Assembly: GCA_003165595.1 (NCBI GenBank)
Contig: PLWQ01000012.1
Location: 310,015 to 374,014, forward strand
Length of the DNA stretch: 64,000 nt
Source: Fibrobacterota bacterium
GTDB taxonomy: Bacteria > Fibrobacterota > Chitinivibrionia > Chitinivibrionales > FEN-1185
Direction: 5' to 3'
The notes under the pieces were generated by a model. The model saw nothing but the letters and a program-made list of their open reading frames with translations, made no database searches and was not told the origin of the DNA. The position numbers and the translations under genes were made by a program. Shown in pieces: positions 8,840 to 17,717 of this stretch. Positions within the stretch are counted from its first letter, which is position 1. Each line of letters starts with the position of its first letter.

Positions 8840-11800
8840 ATGAATCTTACTCGCCGTTCCATATCCCGGCTTCGCAAGGAAGCCGAATCGATCCTGAAGG
8901 AAAATCCGAATGCCGCGCCCGTCCTAAAGACGGCGAGCGTCCAAGAACTGCTTTACGAGCTTCAAGTTTACGAAACGGAGCTCGAAATTCAGAACGAGGA
9001 CCTTCGGAAGGCGCACTTCGACCTTGTCGAGACGCGCGACCGCTTCGCCGAGTTGTACGACTTTGCTCCTACGGGTTACTTCACCCTGGACGCCGAAACA
9101 AGGATAGTGGAAGCCAACCTGACCGCGGTGAAATTGTTCGGCCTCAACCGTTCGGAAATCAAGGACGGCCGTTCCAAATTCTCCGACCTTGTCGCACCCC
9201 AAAGCCAGGACGACTGGTTCAGGTTCCGGCGGCGGATGTTTATCGGCGACGAAAAGCAGTCGTGCGAGCTCGATTGCGGCAGCGTCAAAGGCCCGTTTTT
9301 CAGGTGCCAGATCGAAAGCGTGGTGGTTCGCGGGGACGGGCATTCCGGCGACCAAAGTCTCATCGCCCTTATCGACATCACCGACCGCAGCAAGGCCCGG
9401 GAAGCCCTTCTGCACGCCAACAAAGTTATCGGCGCCATTGCGACGCACGACGGTCTCGTAATTGCCGACGCGTCGGGAAAGATAACGGACATGAACCAAA
9501 CCGCACTCGCCCTGTTCGGGTTCGGGTCCAAAGAAGATATGGTGCGGGTGATGTCCGGCGATGCAAAGGTGATGGACCTCTCCGGCCCGGACGGCAAGGA
9601 GCTATCCATAGGGCAATGGCCTCTAATGCGGGTTTGCGCCGGAGAAAGTTTTGCGGAACAGGAATATTCGGTATACGTCCGCGCAACCAAACGGCGCTGG
9701 TACGCAGTCTTTAGCGGCGCGCCGGTCCGCGACGAAAACGGCAAGATAGAAAATGCAGTCTTGACAATACGCGATATTTCGGACAGGAAACAGGCCGAAT
9801 GGGCAGAACAGGCGGCGCGCGAGCTCGCCGATCACAAGATGGAAGAGGCCCTGGAAATGAAGAATCGGCTCGAAGCCGTAATGCAGGTTCTACCCGTGGG
9901 CGTCGCCTTGCTCGACACCCAGGGCGGGACCATCTCGGCCAACCGGGCATTCGATGAAATCTGGGGTAACCCAAGGCCGGCAGCAAGAACTATCGGCGAT
10001 TACATCCAGGATAAGGCGTCGTGGGCGGATACGGGGAAAACCGTATTGCCCGATGAGTGGGCGTCTTCGCGTGCGTTGCGCAACGGGAAAACCGTTACCG
10101 GCCAGATTATCCGGATCGTCGGCTTTGACGGCGTCCAGCGCGTTGTCCTTGACAACGCGGCACCCATTTTGGACACGTTCGGCGAAGTTGCCGGATGCGC
10201 AGTGACCATCCAGGACCTCACCCGGCAAATGGAAAACGAAAGAGCGGTCCGGGAAAGCGAAGAACGGCTGCGTCTTGCCCAGGTGAGCGCAAAAGTCGGG
10301 ATATGGGACTGGGACCTTGCAAAGGACTCCGTGGCCTTTACCCCGGAGCTCAACCTTATCTACGGCCTTGCGCCCGGCACCATCAAGACCTACCGGGACT
10401 GGCGCGGGTTCGCTGATCCGGACGACATGGAAAATGCCGAAAAGGAGCGCGACAAGGCAATTGCCAAACGCGAACCGTTCAACCTGGAATTTCGCATCCG
10501 TCACAGCTCGGGCGAAGTGCGGTGGGTAAACGCCAAGGGCGGGGCCATGCGCGACAATGCCGGCAAACCCGTGCGCGTGCTCGGAGTCGTTATCGACATC
10601 ACCGAGCGCAAACGAATGGAAGCATTGCTGCGGGAAAGCGAAGAACGGTATCGGCTCCTTGTCCAGAAGGCGCCGGCAGGCATTTTTGAGGTGGGTTTCC
10701 CCGACGGGAAACTATCAGATGTAAATGACGCTATGTGCAACATCCTTGGCTACTCGCGCGCGGAGATCTCAAGCATCACCGCGTTCGACCTCCTCGACGA
10801 CGAGGGGAAAATCCGCTTTGCCACCCGCATTCGCCAGGGGGAGTCCGGAGAAAAACCCGGAGAGTCCGTGGAATACAGGGTGCGGACAAAAGACGGGCAC
10901 TTTTTGTGGGCGCTCCTGAACACCACCTTCAAATGGAACAACGGAAAGATCGTTGGGGCGATGGTGGTGGCGCACGATATCACCGAGCGCAAACAGATGG
11001 AAGAAAAGCTGCAAACCACGCTGCGGCGATTTTATCTGATCCTTTCGAATATGCATTTCGGGATCCTGCTCGTCACCAACGAAAATCGGGTTGAATTCGT
11101 CAACCAGTCGTTTTGTGATATGTTCGGTCTTAAAGATCTTCCCGACGATCTTATGAAACTGTCCGCGAATGAAATGATTGACAAAATCAGGCCTTGCTAT
11201 GCAAAGCCCGACGAGGCCGTGGCCCGCATCGGGGAACTGGTGCTTCTCGGCCAAACGGTAAGCGGCGAAGACGTGGGCATGGCCGGCGGACAGTCGCTGC
11301 TGCGGGATTTTATTCCTATCCGGATCGGCGACAAACTGTACGGCCGGCTTTGGGTCCATACGGACATCACCGAGCGCAAAAAGGCCGAGGAAACGCTGCG
11401 GGAAAGCGAACAGCGGTTTAAGTCGCTCTACTTGTCAATGTCGGAAGGGCTTGCCAACCATGAAATCGTCTATATCGATGAAAAAGCCGCCGACTACATC
11501 ATCACCGATGCAAACCCGGCCTTCGAACGTATCACCGGACTCGATCGAACGTCCTCCGTGGGTAAAAAGGCCTCGATTCTCTACGGGACGGGAAGCCCGC
11601 CCTTCCTGGACATCTACGCAAGGGTGGCGGAGAGCGGCGTGCCGGAGTATTTTGAAACGCCATTCCCTCCCATGAAGAAGCACTTTGCCATTTCGGTGTT
11701 CTCTCCGGGTAAGGGAAAGTTCGCCACGGTGTTCGCCGACATCACCGAGCGCAAACAGGTCGAAGAAGCATTGGCTGCCGAATCGACTGCCACAGCTCTC

Positions 11801-12826
11801 CTTCAGAAGATCACCGCGCGCTTTGTACGGGCAGGTGAGCTTGAGGACGCCCTCGGAGAGATCGTGGATGCCGCGATTGCCATGACCCATGCCGACATGG
11901 GCAACATCCAGCTTCTCCAGCCGGAATCGGTTTGCCTCAAAATTGCAGCGTATCGCGGATTCGAAGAACCGTTCCTGAATTTCTGGAACGCGGTCGCCGG
12001 GGGCCAGGGCAACTGCGGTACGGCAATAAAGAAAGCGGAGCGCTCAATTGTCGAGGACGTCACCAAAAGCGATATTTTGGTCGGAACCCCATCCCTCAAG
12101 GTTCAGCTCGACGCGGGCGTTCGTGCCGTCCAATCCACTCCCTTGATAAGCCATTCGGGCACTCTTATTGGAATGCTGTCCACGCACTGGCGTGTTCCCC
12201 ATCGGCCGCAGCAACGCGAATTGGATCTGCTCGACCTGCTGGTCCAGGAGGCGGTGGATATTATCGAGCTTGCCCGTGCCGAAGATGCCCTGCGCGAAAG
12301 TGAGGAACGGTTCAAGGCCATTGCAGAAACCACACCGGTCGGCATTGGGGTGGTCGGGCTCTCCGAGGCAACATTTCTATATGTCAATCCAGCGTATGTA
12401 AAATCGTTCGGCTACACCGAAAGCGAGATTCTTGGCAAGGGCGTGCAAGACATTTATTGGAGCATTGAAGACCGGGACCGGGTACTGGGCATCCTCAAGA
12501 AAGAAGGAAATGTTGCAGAATATGAAGTGAAACTCAAACGCAAGGACGGGGCGCCGTTCTGGGGATTGTCGTCGGTGCGGCCCATAACCTATGGCGGCAG
12601 ACCGGCGCTCCTTGGCGCATTCGTCGACATCACCGAGCGCAGGCGTGCGGAGGATGAGGTCAAGCGGCACGCCGAGGAACTGAAAGCGGCGAATGAGGAA
12701 CTGGTGCGCTTTAACCGCGCCATGGTCGACCGTGAATTACGCATGATCGAGCTTAAGAAACAAGTGAACGAATTGTGCGGAAAAATGGGGATGGAGCCGA
12801 TGTATAAGGTGGGAAAAGAACAATAA
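8840..12826 (+). CDS. multi-PAS/GAF sensor protein without a kinase domain
   Basis: A 1328-residue cytoplasmic protein. It has an N-terminal helical leader (SVQELLYELQVYETELEIQN), about seven PAS/PAC units, one GAF domain (about 980-1145), an eighth PAS, and a C-terminal coiled-coil tail (RELRMIELKKQVNELC). Most PAC ends carry the DITERK linker. There is no HisKA, HATPase, GGDEF or other output domain, so it must act through a partner, presumably one of the adjacent kinases. The same tail closes the kinase-less product at 14637-17717. The ATG at 8840 is chosen because the domain pattern begins there; the frame is open upstream into the preceding gene. Confidence 0.9.
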   Translation: MNLTRRSISRLRKEAESILKENPNAAPVLKTASVQELLYELQVYETELEIQNEDLRKAHFDLVETRDRFAELYDFAPTGYFTLDAETRIVEANLTAVKLFGLNRSEIKDGRSKFSDLVAPQSQDDWFRFRRRMFIGDEKQSCELDCGSVKGPFFRCQIESVVVRGDGHSGDQSLIALIDITDRSKAREALLHANKVIGAIATHDGLVIADASGKITDMNQTALALFGFGSKEDMVRVMSGDAKVMDLSGPDGKELSIGQWPLMRVCAGESFAEQEYSVYVRATKRRWYAVFSGAPVRDENGKIENAVLTIRDISDRKQAEWAEQAARELADHKMEEALEMKNRLEAVMQVLPVGVALLDTQGGTISANRAFDEIWGNPRPAARTIGDYIQDKASWADTGKTVLPDEWASSRALRNGKTVTGQIIRIVGFDGVQRVVLDNAAPILDTFGEVAGCAVTIQDLTRQMENERAVRESEERLRLAQVSAKVGIWDWDLAKDSVAFTPELNLIYGLAPGTIKTYRDWRGFADPDDMENAEKERDKAIAKREPFNLEFRIRHSSGEVRWVNAKGGAMRDNAGKPVRVLGVVIDITERKRMEALLRESEERYRLLVQKAPAGIFEVGFPDGKLSDVNDAMCNILGYSRAEISSITAFDLLDDEGKIRFATRIRQGESGEKPGESVEYRVRTKDGHFLWALLNTTFKWNNGKIVGAMVVAHDITERKQMEEKLQTTLRRFYLILSNMHFGILLVTNENRVEFVNQSFCDMFGLKDLPDDLMKLSANEMIDKIRPCYAKPDEAVARIGELVLLGQTVSGEDVGMAGGQSLLRDFIPIRIGDKLYGRLWVHTDITERKKAEETLRESEQRFKSLYLSMSEGLANHEIVYIDEKAADYIITDANPAFERITGLDRTSSVGKKASILYGTGSPPFLDIYARVAESGVPEYFETPFPPMKKHFAISVFSPGKGKFATVFADITERKQVEEALAAESTATALLQKITARFVRAGELEDALGEIVDAAIAMTHADMGNIQLLQPESVCLKIAAYRGFEEPFLNFWNAVAGGQGNCGTAIKKAERSIVEDVTKSDILVGTPSLKVQLDAGVRAVQSTPLISHSGTLIGMLSTHWRVPHRPQQRELDLLDLLVQEAVDIIELARAEDALRESEERFKAIAETTPVGIGVVGLSEATFLYVNPAYVKSFGYTESEILGKGVQDIYWSIEDRDRVLGILKKEGNVAEYEVKLKRKDGAPFWGLSSVRPITYGGRPALLGAFVDITERRRAEDEVKRHAEELKAANEELVRFNRAMVDRELRMIELKKQVNELCGKMGMEPMYKVGKEQ

Positions 12827-12835
12827 AGAGTGATT

Positions 12836-13150
12836 GGGAAAAAAGAGAAAAGGGTCATTGGTCATCGGGAAAACGGAGAAGAGAGTCATTGGTCATTAGA
12901 ACAAAAACCGAGAATCGGTCATTAGAAAGAATGGAGAAGAGGTCATCGGTTATCGGGAAAACAGAGAAAAGGGTTATTGGTCATCGGTCATTAGAAACAA
13001 GGCCGAGACGAGTTTCTTCCAATGACTAATGACTACTTCTCCCAATGACCTTTTCCGAATGACTAATGACTTTCTTTCCCAGTGACCTTTTCCCAATGAC
13101 TAATGACTTCTTCTCCCAATGACCTTTTCCCAACGACGAATGACTTCTAT
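12836..13150. repeat. GTCATTGGTCAT repeat array, left of the four-helix-bundle gene
   Basis: A dense array of degenerate GTCATTGGTCAT / GTCATTAG words separated by GGGAAAA and GAGAA spacers. Up to about 13000 the words read on the + strand. From about 13019 to 13147 they read as the inverse (AATGACTAATGAC, with CTTTTCCC spacers). The two halves form one long imperfect inverted repeat. No coding is seen in it. Confidence 0.85.
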
Positions 13151-13164
13151 TGGGGTAACGGAAT

Positions 13165-13599
13165 ATGGTATTAGAAGAACTCGAAGTTTACAGGCTGGCA
13201 ATAGACATCGGGGAACGCGTTTGGACCGAAGTCGCCCGCTGGGATTTCTTCGCGAAAGACACTGTCGGGAAGCAGCTTGTGAGAGCGGCGGACTCCGTTG
13301 CCGCAAACATCGGCGAGGGATTCGGCAGGTTCCACTATAAAGAAAACAAACATTTCCTCTACTACGGCAGGGGATCTCTGTTCGAAACCAAGACCTGGCT
13401 TCTCAAAGCCGAAAAACGAAAGTTGATTTCCGGGGAAAGCCACCGGAATTTCGAGCAGGATCTCAACCGTCTCGGGCGAATGCTCAATGCCTATATCAAG
13501 TCCATCGGGAACGACTATCAGCGTGTTGCGGAAGATGGCGCCCAATGGAATTTGGATCCATCTCCGGAGGCGGGAGACCCGTTTGCGAATGAAAAATAG
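13165..13599 (+). CDS. four-helix-bundle protein (23S rRNA intervening-sequence type)
   Basis: A 144-residue helical protein of the 23S rRNA IVS / four-helix-bundle family. Diagnostic are the N-terminal EELEVYRLAIDIGERVW, the central VGKQLVRAADSVAANIGEGF, and a helix with FLYYGRGSLFETKTWL. Family members were first found in insertions inside 23S rRNA genes but are often free-standing, as here. Biochemical role unknown. It sits between two GTCATTAG repeat arrays, and its last codons and stop (GCGAATGAAAAATAGAAAG) are copied within the right array. The insertion separates two parts of the signalling cluster. Confidence 0.88.
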   Translation: MVLEELEVYRLAIDIGERVWTEVARWDFFAKDTVGKQLVRAADSVAANIGEGFGRFHYKENKHFLYYGRGSLFETKTWLLKAEKRKLISGESHRNFEQDLNRLGRMLNAYIKSIGNDYQRVAEDGAQWNLDPSPEAGDPFANEK

Positions 13600-13601
13600 A
13601 A

Positions 13602-14012
13602 AGAAATGGTCATTAGTCATTGGAAATCATAAGATGGAAAGAAATGGTCATTAGTCATTGGAAATCGTGGGCGGAAAATGTGTGTATGCTGTTGCAAATG
13701 AAAATAGAAAGAATGGGCATTAGTCATTGGAAATCGTGAGTGGAAAATGGCGCATATCCTGTTGCAAATAAAAATAGAAAGAATGGGCATTAGTGATTGG
13801 AAATCAAAAGACGGAAAGAAATGGTCATTAGTTATTAGAAATTGGAAGTAGAAGGTGGTACACATGTCTTTCCAGGACCTTTTCCCAATGACCAATGACC
13901 TTTTTCCAATGACCAATGACTCTTTTCCTGTGTTCAATGACTTTTTTGACGACCAATGCCCCTTTCCCAATGACGAATGACTCTCTTTATGACCAATGAC
14001 CTTTTCTTGTGA
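13602..14012. repeat. GTCATTAG repeat array, right of the four-helix-bundle gene
   Basis: The forward half (about 13603-13850) has units of roughly 78 bases containing GCAAATGAAAATAGAAAG, GGGCATTAGTCATTGG and AAATCGTGAGTGGAAAATG. The second half (about 13885-14012) has the inverse words CCAATGACCAATGACC. Like the left array, it is one long inverted repeat. Confidence 0.85.
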
Positions 14013-14019
14013 TTCCGGG

Positions 14020-14646
14020 ATGACCATGCCAAACAAAACCAACCTTACTTTTGTCAAGGTGCTGTCCGGCATCGTGGCCGCTGCGGGCCTCGCGGTCATG
14101 GCGGGCTGGATATTCAACGTCGTCCTTGTCAAGAGCGTAGCTCCGGGCCTTATTACAATGAAGTTCTCAACCGCATTTGCTTTTGTGGTAAGCGGGATCA
14201 CCCTTTACTTTCTGGTACGGGCGCGGGAGGGCGAGTTCGAGAAGGCGCAGGTCGCGCTTTCCATAACCTCGTTCATCCTCGCTCTTCTCATGGGCCTGCT
14301 TTTCTTCTCCGCCGTCTTTGGTATCGAGACCGGGATCGAGAGCCTGTTCGTTAGGGACACTGGAGACGCGAGAAGCGTGGTGCCGGGAATGCCGTCCATT
14401 CCCACTACGTTCAATTTTCTGCTGGTCGCTCTTGCGGGGATCCTTGCCATCCTCAATCCTACCGGGAAACGCCAAAAGTTCAGAACCATTGGCGCCATTC
14501 TCGGCGTTACTGGTGCGCTGGCCGCTGCGGGATACGTTCTCGGCGCCCCGCTGCTGTATTATTTCATTCCAGCCGTCAACTCAGCCATGGCTTTGCATAC
14601 GGCTCTGTTGTTCGTGGCATTGGGAGCGGGGTTGCTATGTCTATAA
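14020..14646 (+). CDS. multi-spanning membrane sensor-domain protein (stand-alone)
   Basis: About 208 residues, nearly all membrane: some six hydrophobic segments, no cytoplasmic domain. The pattern (GWIFNVVLVKSVAPGLITMK, then FGIETGIESL, PSIPTTFNF, and MALHTALLFVALGAGLL at the end) matches, from memory, the N-terminal integral-membrane region of many PAS kinases and diguanylate cyclases. Here it ends as its own gene, where relatives usually continue into further helices and PAS domains. It overlaps the next gene by 10 bases. The start could also be 13996 or 14026. Confidence 0.75.
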   Translation: MTMPNKTNLTFVKVLSGIVAAAGLAVMAGWIFNVVLVKSVAPGLITMKFSTAFAFVVSGITLYFLVRAREGEFEKAQVALSITSFILALLMGLLFFSAVFGIETGIESLFVRDTGDARSVVPGMPSIPTTFNFLLVALAGILAILNPTGKRQKFRTIGAILGVTGALAAAGYVLGAPLLYYFIPAVNSAMALHTALLFVALGAGLLCL

Positions 14647-17600
14647 GATCAAGGCTCATTATTATTATTCTTTCGTTGGTCACCATTCCCCTGCTTTTCG
14701 TGAGCACCGTTACCTTTTCCAATTACAAGAATTCCCTGACGGAAAGCCGGCTTACACAACTGCAGAGCCTGGCCCATTTCAAAGCGAAAGAAATCCAAGC
14801 GTACTTTGAGAGCCTTAAGAACACCCTGGAAATGTCCCGCGGATTCTATAATGTCAGGAAGAACATCCCCGAATTGTCCCGGTTGCAAAGGGACCCGCTT
14901 AACCCGGCAGCAGCCATTGCCCGGAAGACGCTCGACGGACAATTGGTAAGAATGCAGAAAGCCCTGGACCTGGCGGATATCATGCTTGCGGACACGGGCG
15001 GCACCGTTGTCTACGTGAGCAACCCCAGGCACAAAATGGACCTGTCCAGGTCACTCGGCGAAATCTCCCCGGAGATCCTGAGCCAAAGGTCGACAGACCT
15101 TTACTTTTCGGACGTATTCATCAACAGGCTGGCGGGGAACAGGCCGGAAATACTCGCAACCGTTCCGATCGCCGACCTTAACGGGGCGCCGGCAGGCACC
15201 CTCATCCTCGAAATAGACATGGAGCCCTTGTATCGGCTGATCCAGGACACCACGGGACTGGGAGCCACCGGAGAGATTCTCGTGGGTAAACGATCCGGAA
15301 GCGATATCGTGTACCTGAATCCTTTGCGGCACGACAACAAAGCGGTCCTGTCGAGGCATGTCGGCATCGGAAAGAAAATAGCGCTTCCAATCCAGAATGG
15401 TGTTGCCGGCAAGACAGGAATCGGCATGTCGGTCGATTACCGCGGGAATAATGTCGTGGCGGCCTGGACGCATATTGCGTTCCCCGATTGGGGGCTGGTT
15501 GCAAAGATAGACGCCCGGGAAGAATTTGCAGTGGTGACGAATTTGCAGCGTTTGTTGTTCATGGTGCTTGCCGTTGTTTTCGTGATGGCCGGCATCATAA
15601 CGTTTTCAGTCGCGCAATCCATTTCCGTCCCCATTCAAAAACTCGCCAAAGGCGCGGAGATCATCGGCGGCGGCAACCTCGACCATAAGGTCGGGATGAC
15701 TTTGAACGACGAAATAGGCCGGCTTTCCCGGTCATTCGACAAAATGACGCACGATTTAAGAACGACTCTCGCCTCGCGCGACGAGTTGAACAGGGAAATA
15801 GAGCGCCGCAAGGCCGCGGAAGGGGAGCGGGAAATTGCCGTTGAGTTCCTGCAGCTTGTCAATGATTCCAAGGGACTCGAAGAGTTGGTGAGATCGGCCG
15901 TCTCCTTTTTAAAGCAGAAGTCGGGGTTCGAATCGGTGGGGATAAGGCTCAGGCAGGGCGACGACTACCCCTATTTCGAAACACGGGGATTTCCCGAAGA
16001 ATTCGTGCTCGCCGAAACGCACCTGTGCAGCCGCGACAGCGCCGGCATGCCTGTTCGCGGCAGCGACGGGTACCCCATCATGGAATGCATGTGCGGCAAT
16101 GTGATTCAGGGCCGGACTGACCCGTCCAAGAGTTTTTTTACAAAGCGGGGCAGCTTCTGGAGCAACGGCACGACGGAATTGCTCACCACCACCACCGAAG
16201 CCGACCGGCAGGCGCGCACGCGGAACCGCTGCAACGGCGAGGGATACGAATCGGTGGGGCTCTTTGCCCTGCGCATGAGCGGCGAGAGTCTGGGCCTGCT
16301 GCAGCTTAACGACAAGAAGAAGGGGATGTTCTCCCACTCGTCGCTTGCCTTGTGGGAAAGGCTTTCCGACGATCTCTCCGTTGCGTTGTCGAAATTTCTT
16401 GCCGAGAAGGAACTTCGCAAAAGTGAAGAGGGCCTCAAACAGGCGCAGGAACTTTCGCACCTGGGAAACTGGGAACTCGACCTCACCAACAACCGGCTCA
16501 CCTGGTCCGACGAGATCTACCGGATCTTCGGTCTTGCGCCCCAGGAATTCGGCGCCACCCACGAGGCATTTCTCCATGCGGTGCATCCGGACGACCGTGC
16601 AGCGGTGGACGCGGCGTATTCCGGGTCGGTTCGCGAAAACAAGGATTCCTACGAAATAGAACACCGGGTGGTACGCAAGGGAAGCGGCGAGGTCCGCATC
16701 GTGCACGAGAAATGCGAGCATTTCCGGGACGCGGAAGGAAGAGTCGTCCGCTCGGTGGGCATGGTGCACGATATTACCGAGCGCAAACTCGCGGAGGAGA
16801 AGATCATTCTTGCAAAAGAGGAATGGGAGAGGACGTTCAACAGCGTGCCCGACCTTATCGCCATTCTCGACCGTAAACATACCATAATGCGGGTAAACAT
16901 GGCGATGGCGAAAAAGATCGGGCGGACGCCCGACGAGTGCGCGGGGCTCAAATGCTACGAAGTGGTGCACGGCTCCAACGCGCCGCCCTTCTTTTGTCCG
17001 CACGCGGTTTTGTTGACGGATGGTAAAGAGCATGCCGTCGAGGTCCACGAGGACAATTTGGGGGGCGATTTTCTCGTTACCACGACCCCGCTATTCGGCA
17101 CGGACGGTCAAATGACGGGATCGGTGCACGTCGCGCGCGACATCACCGAACGCAAGAAGGCCGAAGAGGCCCTCCGCGAAAGCCAGGAACGGTTCCGCGT
17201 GATTGCCGACGCGTCGCCGATTCAAATATCCGTAGGCCGCGAGGAAGACGGTACTATTCTCTTTACGAACCCTGAATACGATCGGGCGTTCGGATTTGCC
17301 AAAGGGGAACTCCTCGGCCGCAAGACGCCGGAACTCTACAACGATCCCGCCGAGCGGAACAAGCTTATCAAGGCCCTTAAAGAAGCGGGGGCTCTAAAAA
17401 ATTATGAAATACAAGTGAAGAAATCCGACGGAACCCCGTTCTGGGTCTCGATTTCCATTAATCGTATCATCTATTCGGGCGAACCTGCGCTTCTTGCCAC
17501 GTCAATAGACATCACCGACCGCAAACGTGCCGAAGAGGACCTGCGGATGCGCACCGAAGAGCTCAGGGAAACCAATGAAGAGTTGACGTTCTTCAACCGC

Positions 17601-17717
17601 ACCATGGCGGACCGGGAAGAGCGCATGATCGAATTGAAAATGCAAATCAACGAATTGTGCAAACAACTGGGCAAGCCACCGCACTATGACGTCGATTTCG
17701 GCGAGGAAAAAGCATGA
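14637..17717 (+). CDS. dCache-HAMP-GAF-PAS membrane sensor without a kinase domain
   Basis: 1026 residues. TM1 is near 7-29 and a periplasmic dCache-like region spans about 30-295. TM2 is near 300-322, followed by HAMP (about 323-378) and a GAF-like domain with a cysteine-rich insert (HLCSRDSAG, MECMCGNVIQG, RNRCNGEGYES; about 395-580). Three PAS/PAC units follow, then a coiled-coil tail (REERMIELKMQINELCKQLG). The Cys-rich GAF type recurs in environmental sensor proteins and could bind a metal or sense redox; that is inference. No HisKA or HATPase is present. It overlaps the upstream membrane gene by 10 bases and the downstream kinase by 4, so the kinase is the obvious partner. Confidence 0.9.
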   Translation: MSIRSRLIIIILSLVTIPLLFVSTVTFSNYKNSLTESRLTQLQSLAHFKAKEIQAYFESLKNTLEMSRGFYNVRKNIPELSRLQRDPLNPAAAIARKTLDGQLVRMQKALDLADIMLADTGGTVVYVSNPRHKMDLSRSLGEISPEILSQRSTDLYFSDVFINRLAGNRPEILATVPIADLNGAPAGTLILEIDMEPLYRLIQDTTGLGATGEILVGKRSGSDIVYLNPLRHDNKAVLSRHVGIGKKIALPIQNGVAGKTGIGMSVDYRGNNVVAAWTHIAFPDWGLVAKIDAREEFAVVTNLQRLLFMVLAVVFVMAGIITFSVAQSISVPIQKLAKGAEIIGGGNLDHKVGMTLNDEIGRLSRSFDKMTHDLRTTLASRDELNREIERRKAAEGEREIAVEFLQLVNDSKGLEELVRSAVSFLKQKSGFESVGIRLRQGDDYPYFETRGFPEEFVLAETHLCSRDSAGMPVRGSDGYPIMECMCGNVIQGRTDPSKSFFTKRGSFWSNGTTELLTTTTEADRQARTRNRCNGEGYESVGLFALRMSGESLGLLQLNDKKKGMFSHSSLALWERLSDDLSVALSKFLAEKELRKSEEGLKQAQELSHLGNWELDLTNNRLTWSDEIYRIFGLAPQEFGATHEAFLHAVHPDDRAAVDAAYSGSVRENKDSYEIEHRVVRKGSGEVRIVHEKCEHFRDAEGRVVRSVGMVHDITERKLAEEKIILAKEEWERTFNSVPDLIAILDRKHTIMRVNMAMAKKIGRTPDECAGLKCYEVVHGSNAPPFFCPHAVLLTDGKEHAVEVHEDNLGGDFLVTTTPLFGTDGQMTGSVHVARDITERKKAEEALRESQERFRVIADASPIQISVGREEDGTILFTNPEYDRAFGFAKGELLGRKTPELYNDPAERNKLIKALKEAGALKNYEIQVKKSDGTPFWVSISINRIIYSGEPALLATSIDITDRKRAEEDLRMRTEELRETNEELTFFNRTMADREERMIELKMQINELCKQLGKPPHYDVDFGEEKA

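Noticed and set aside
12836-14012. Repeat arrays looked like a CRISPR at first glance
   Set aside because: Spacing is irregular, units are degenerate and appear in both orientations, spacers are not unique, and no cas gene is near.
15909-17048. Antisense open frame of 379 codons in the dCache gene
   Set aside because: Opposite an unbroken GAF-PAS coding region; no family pattern.
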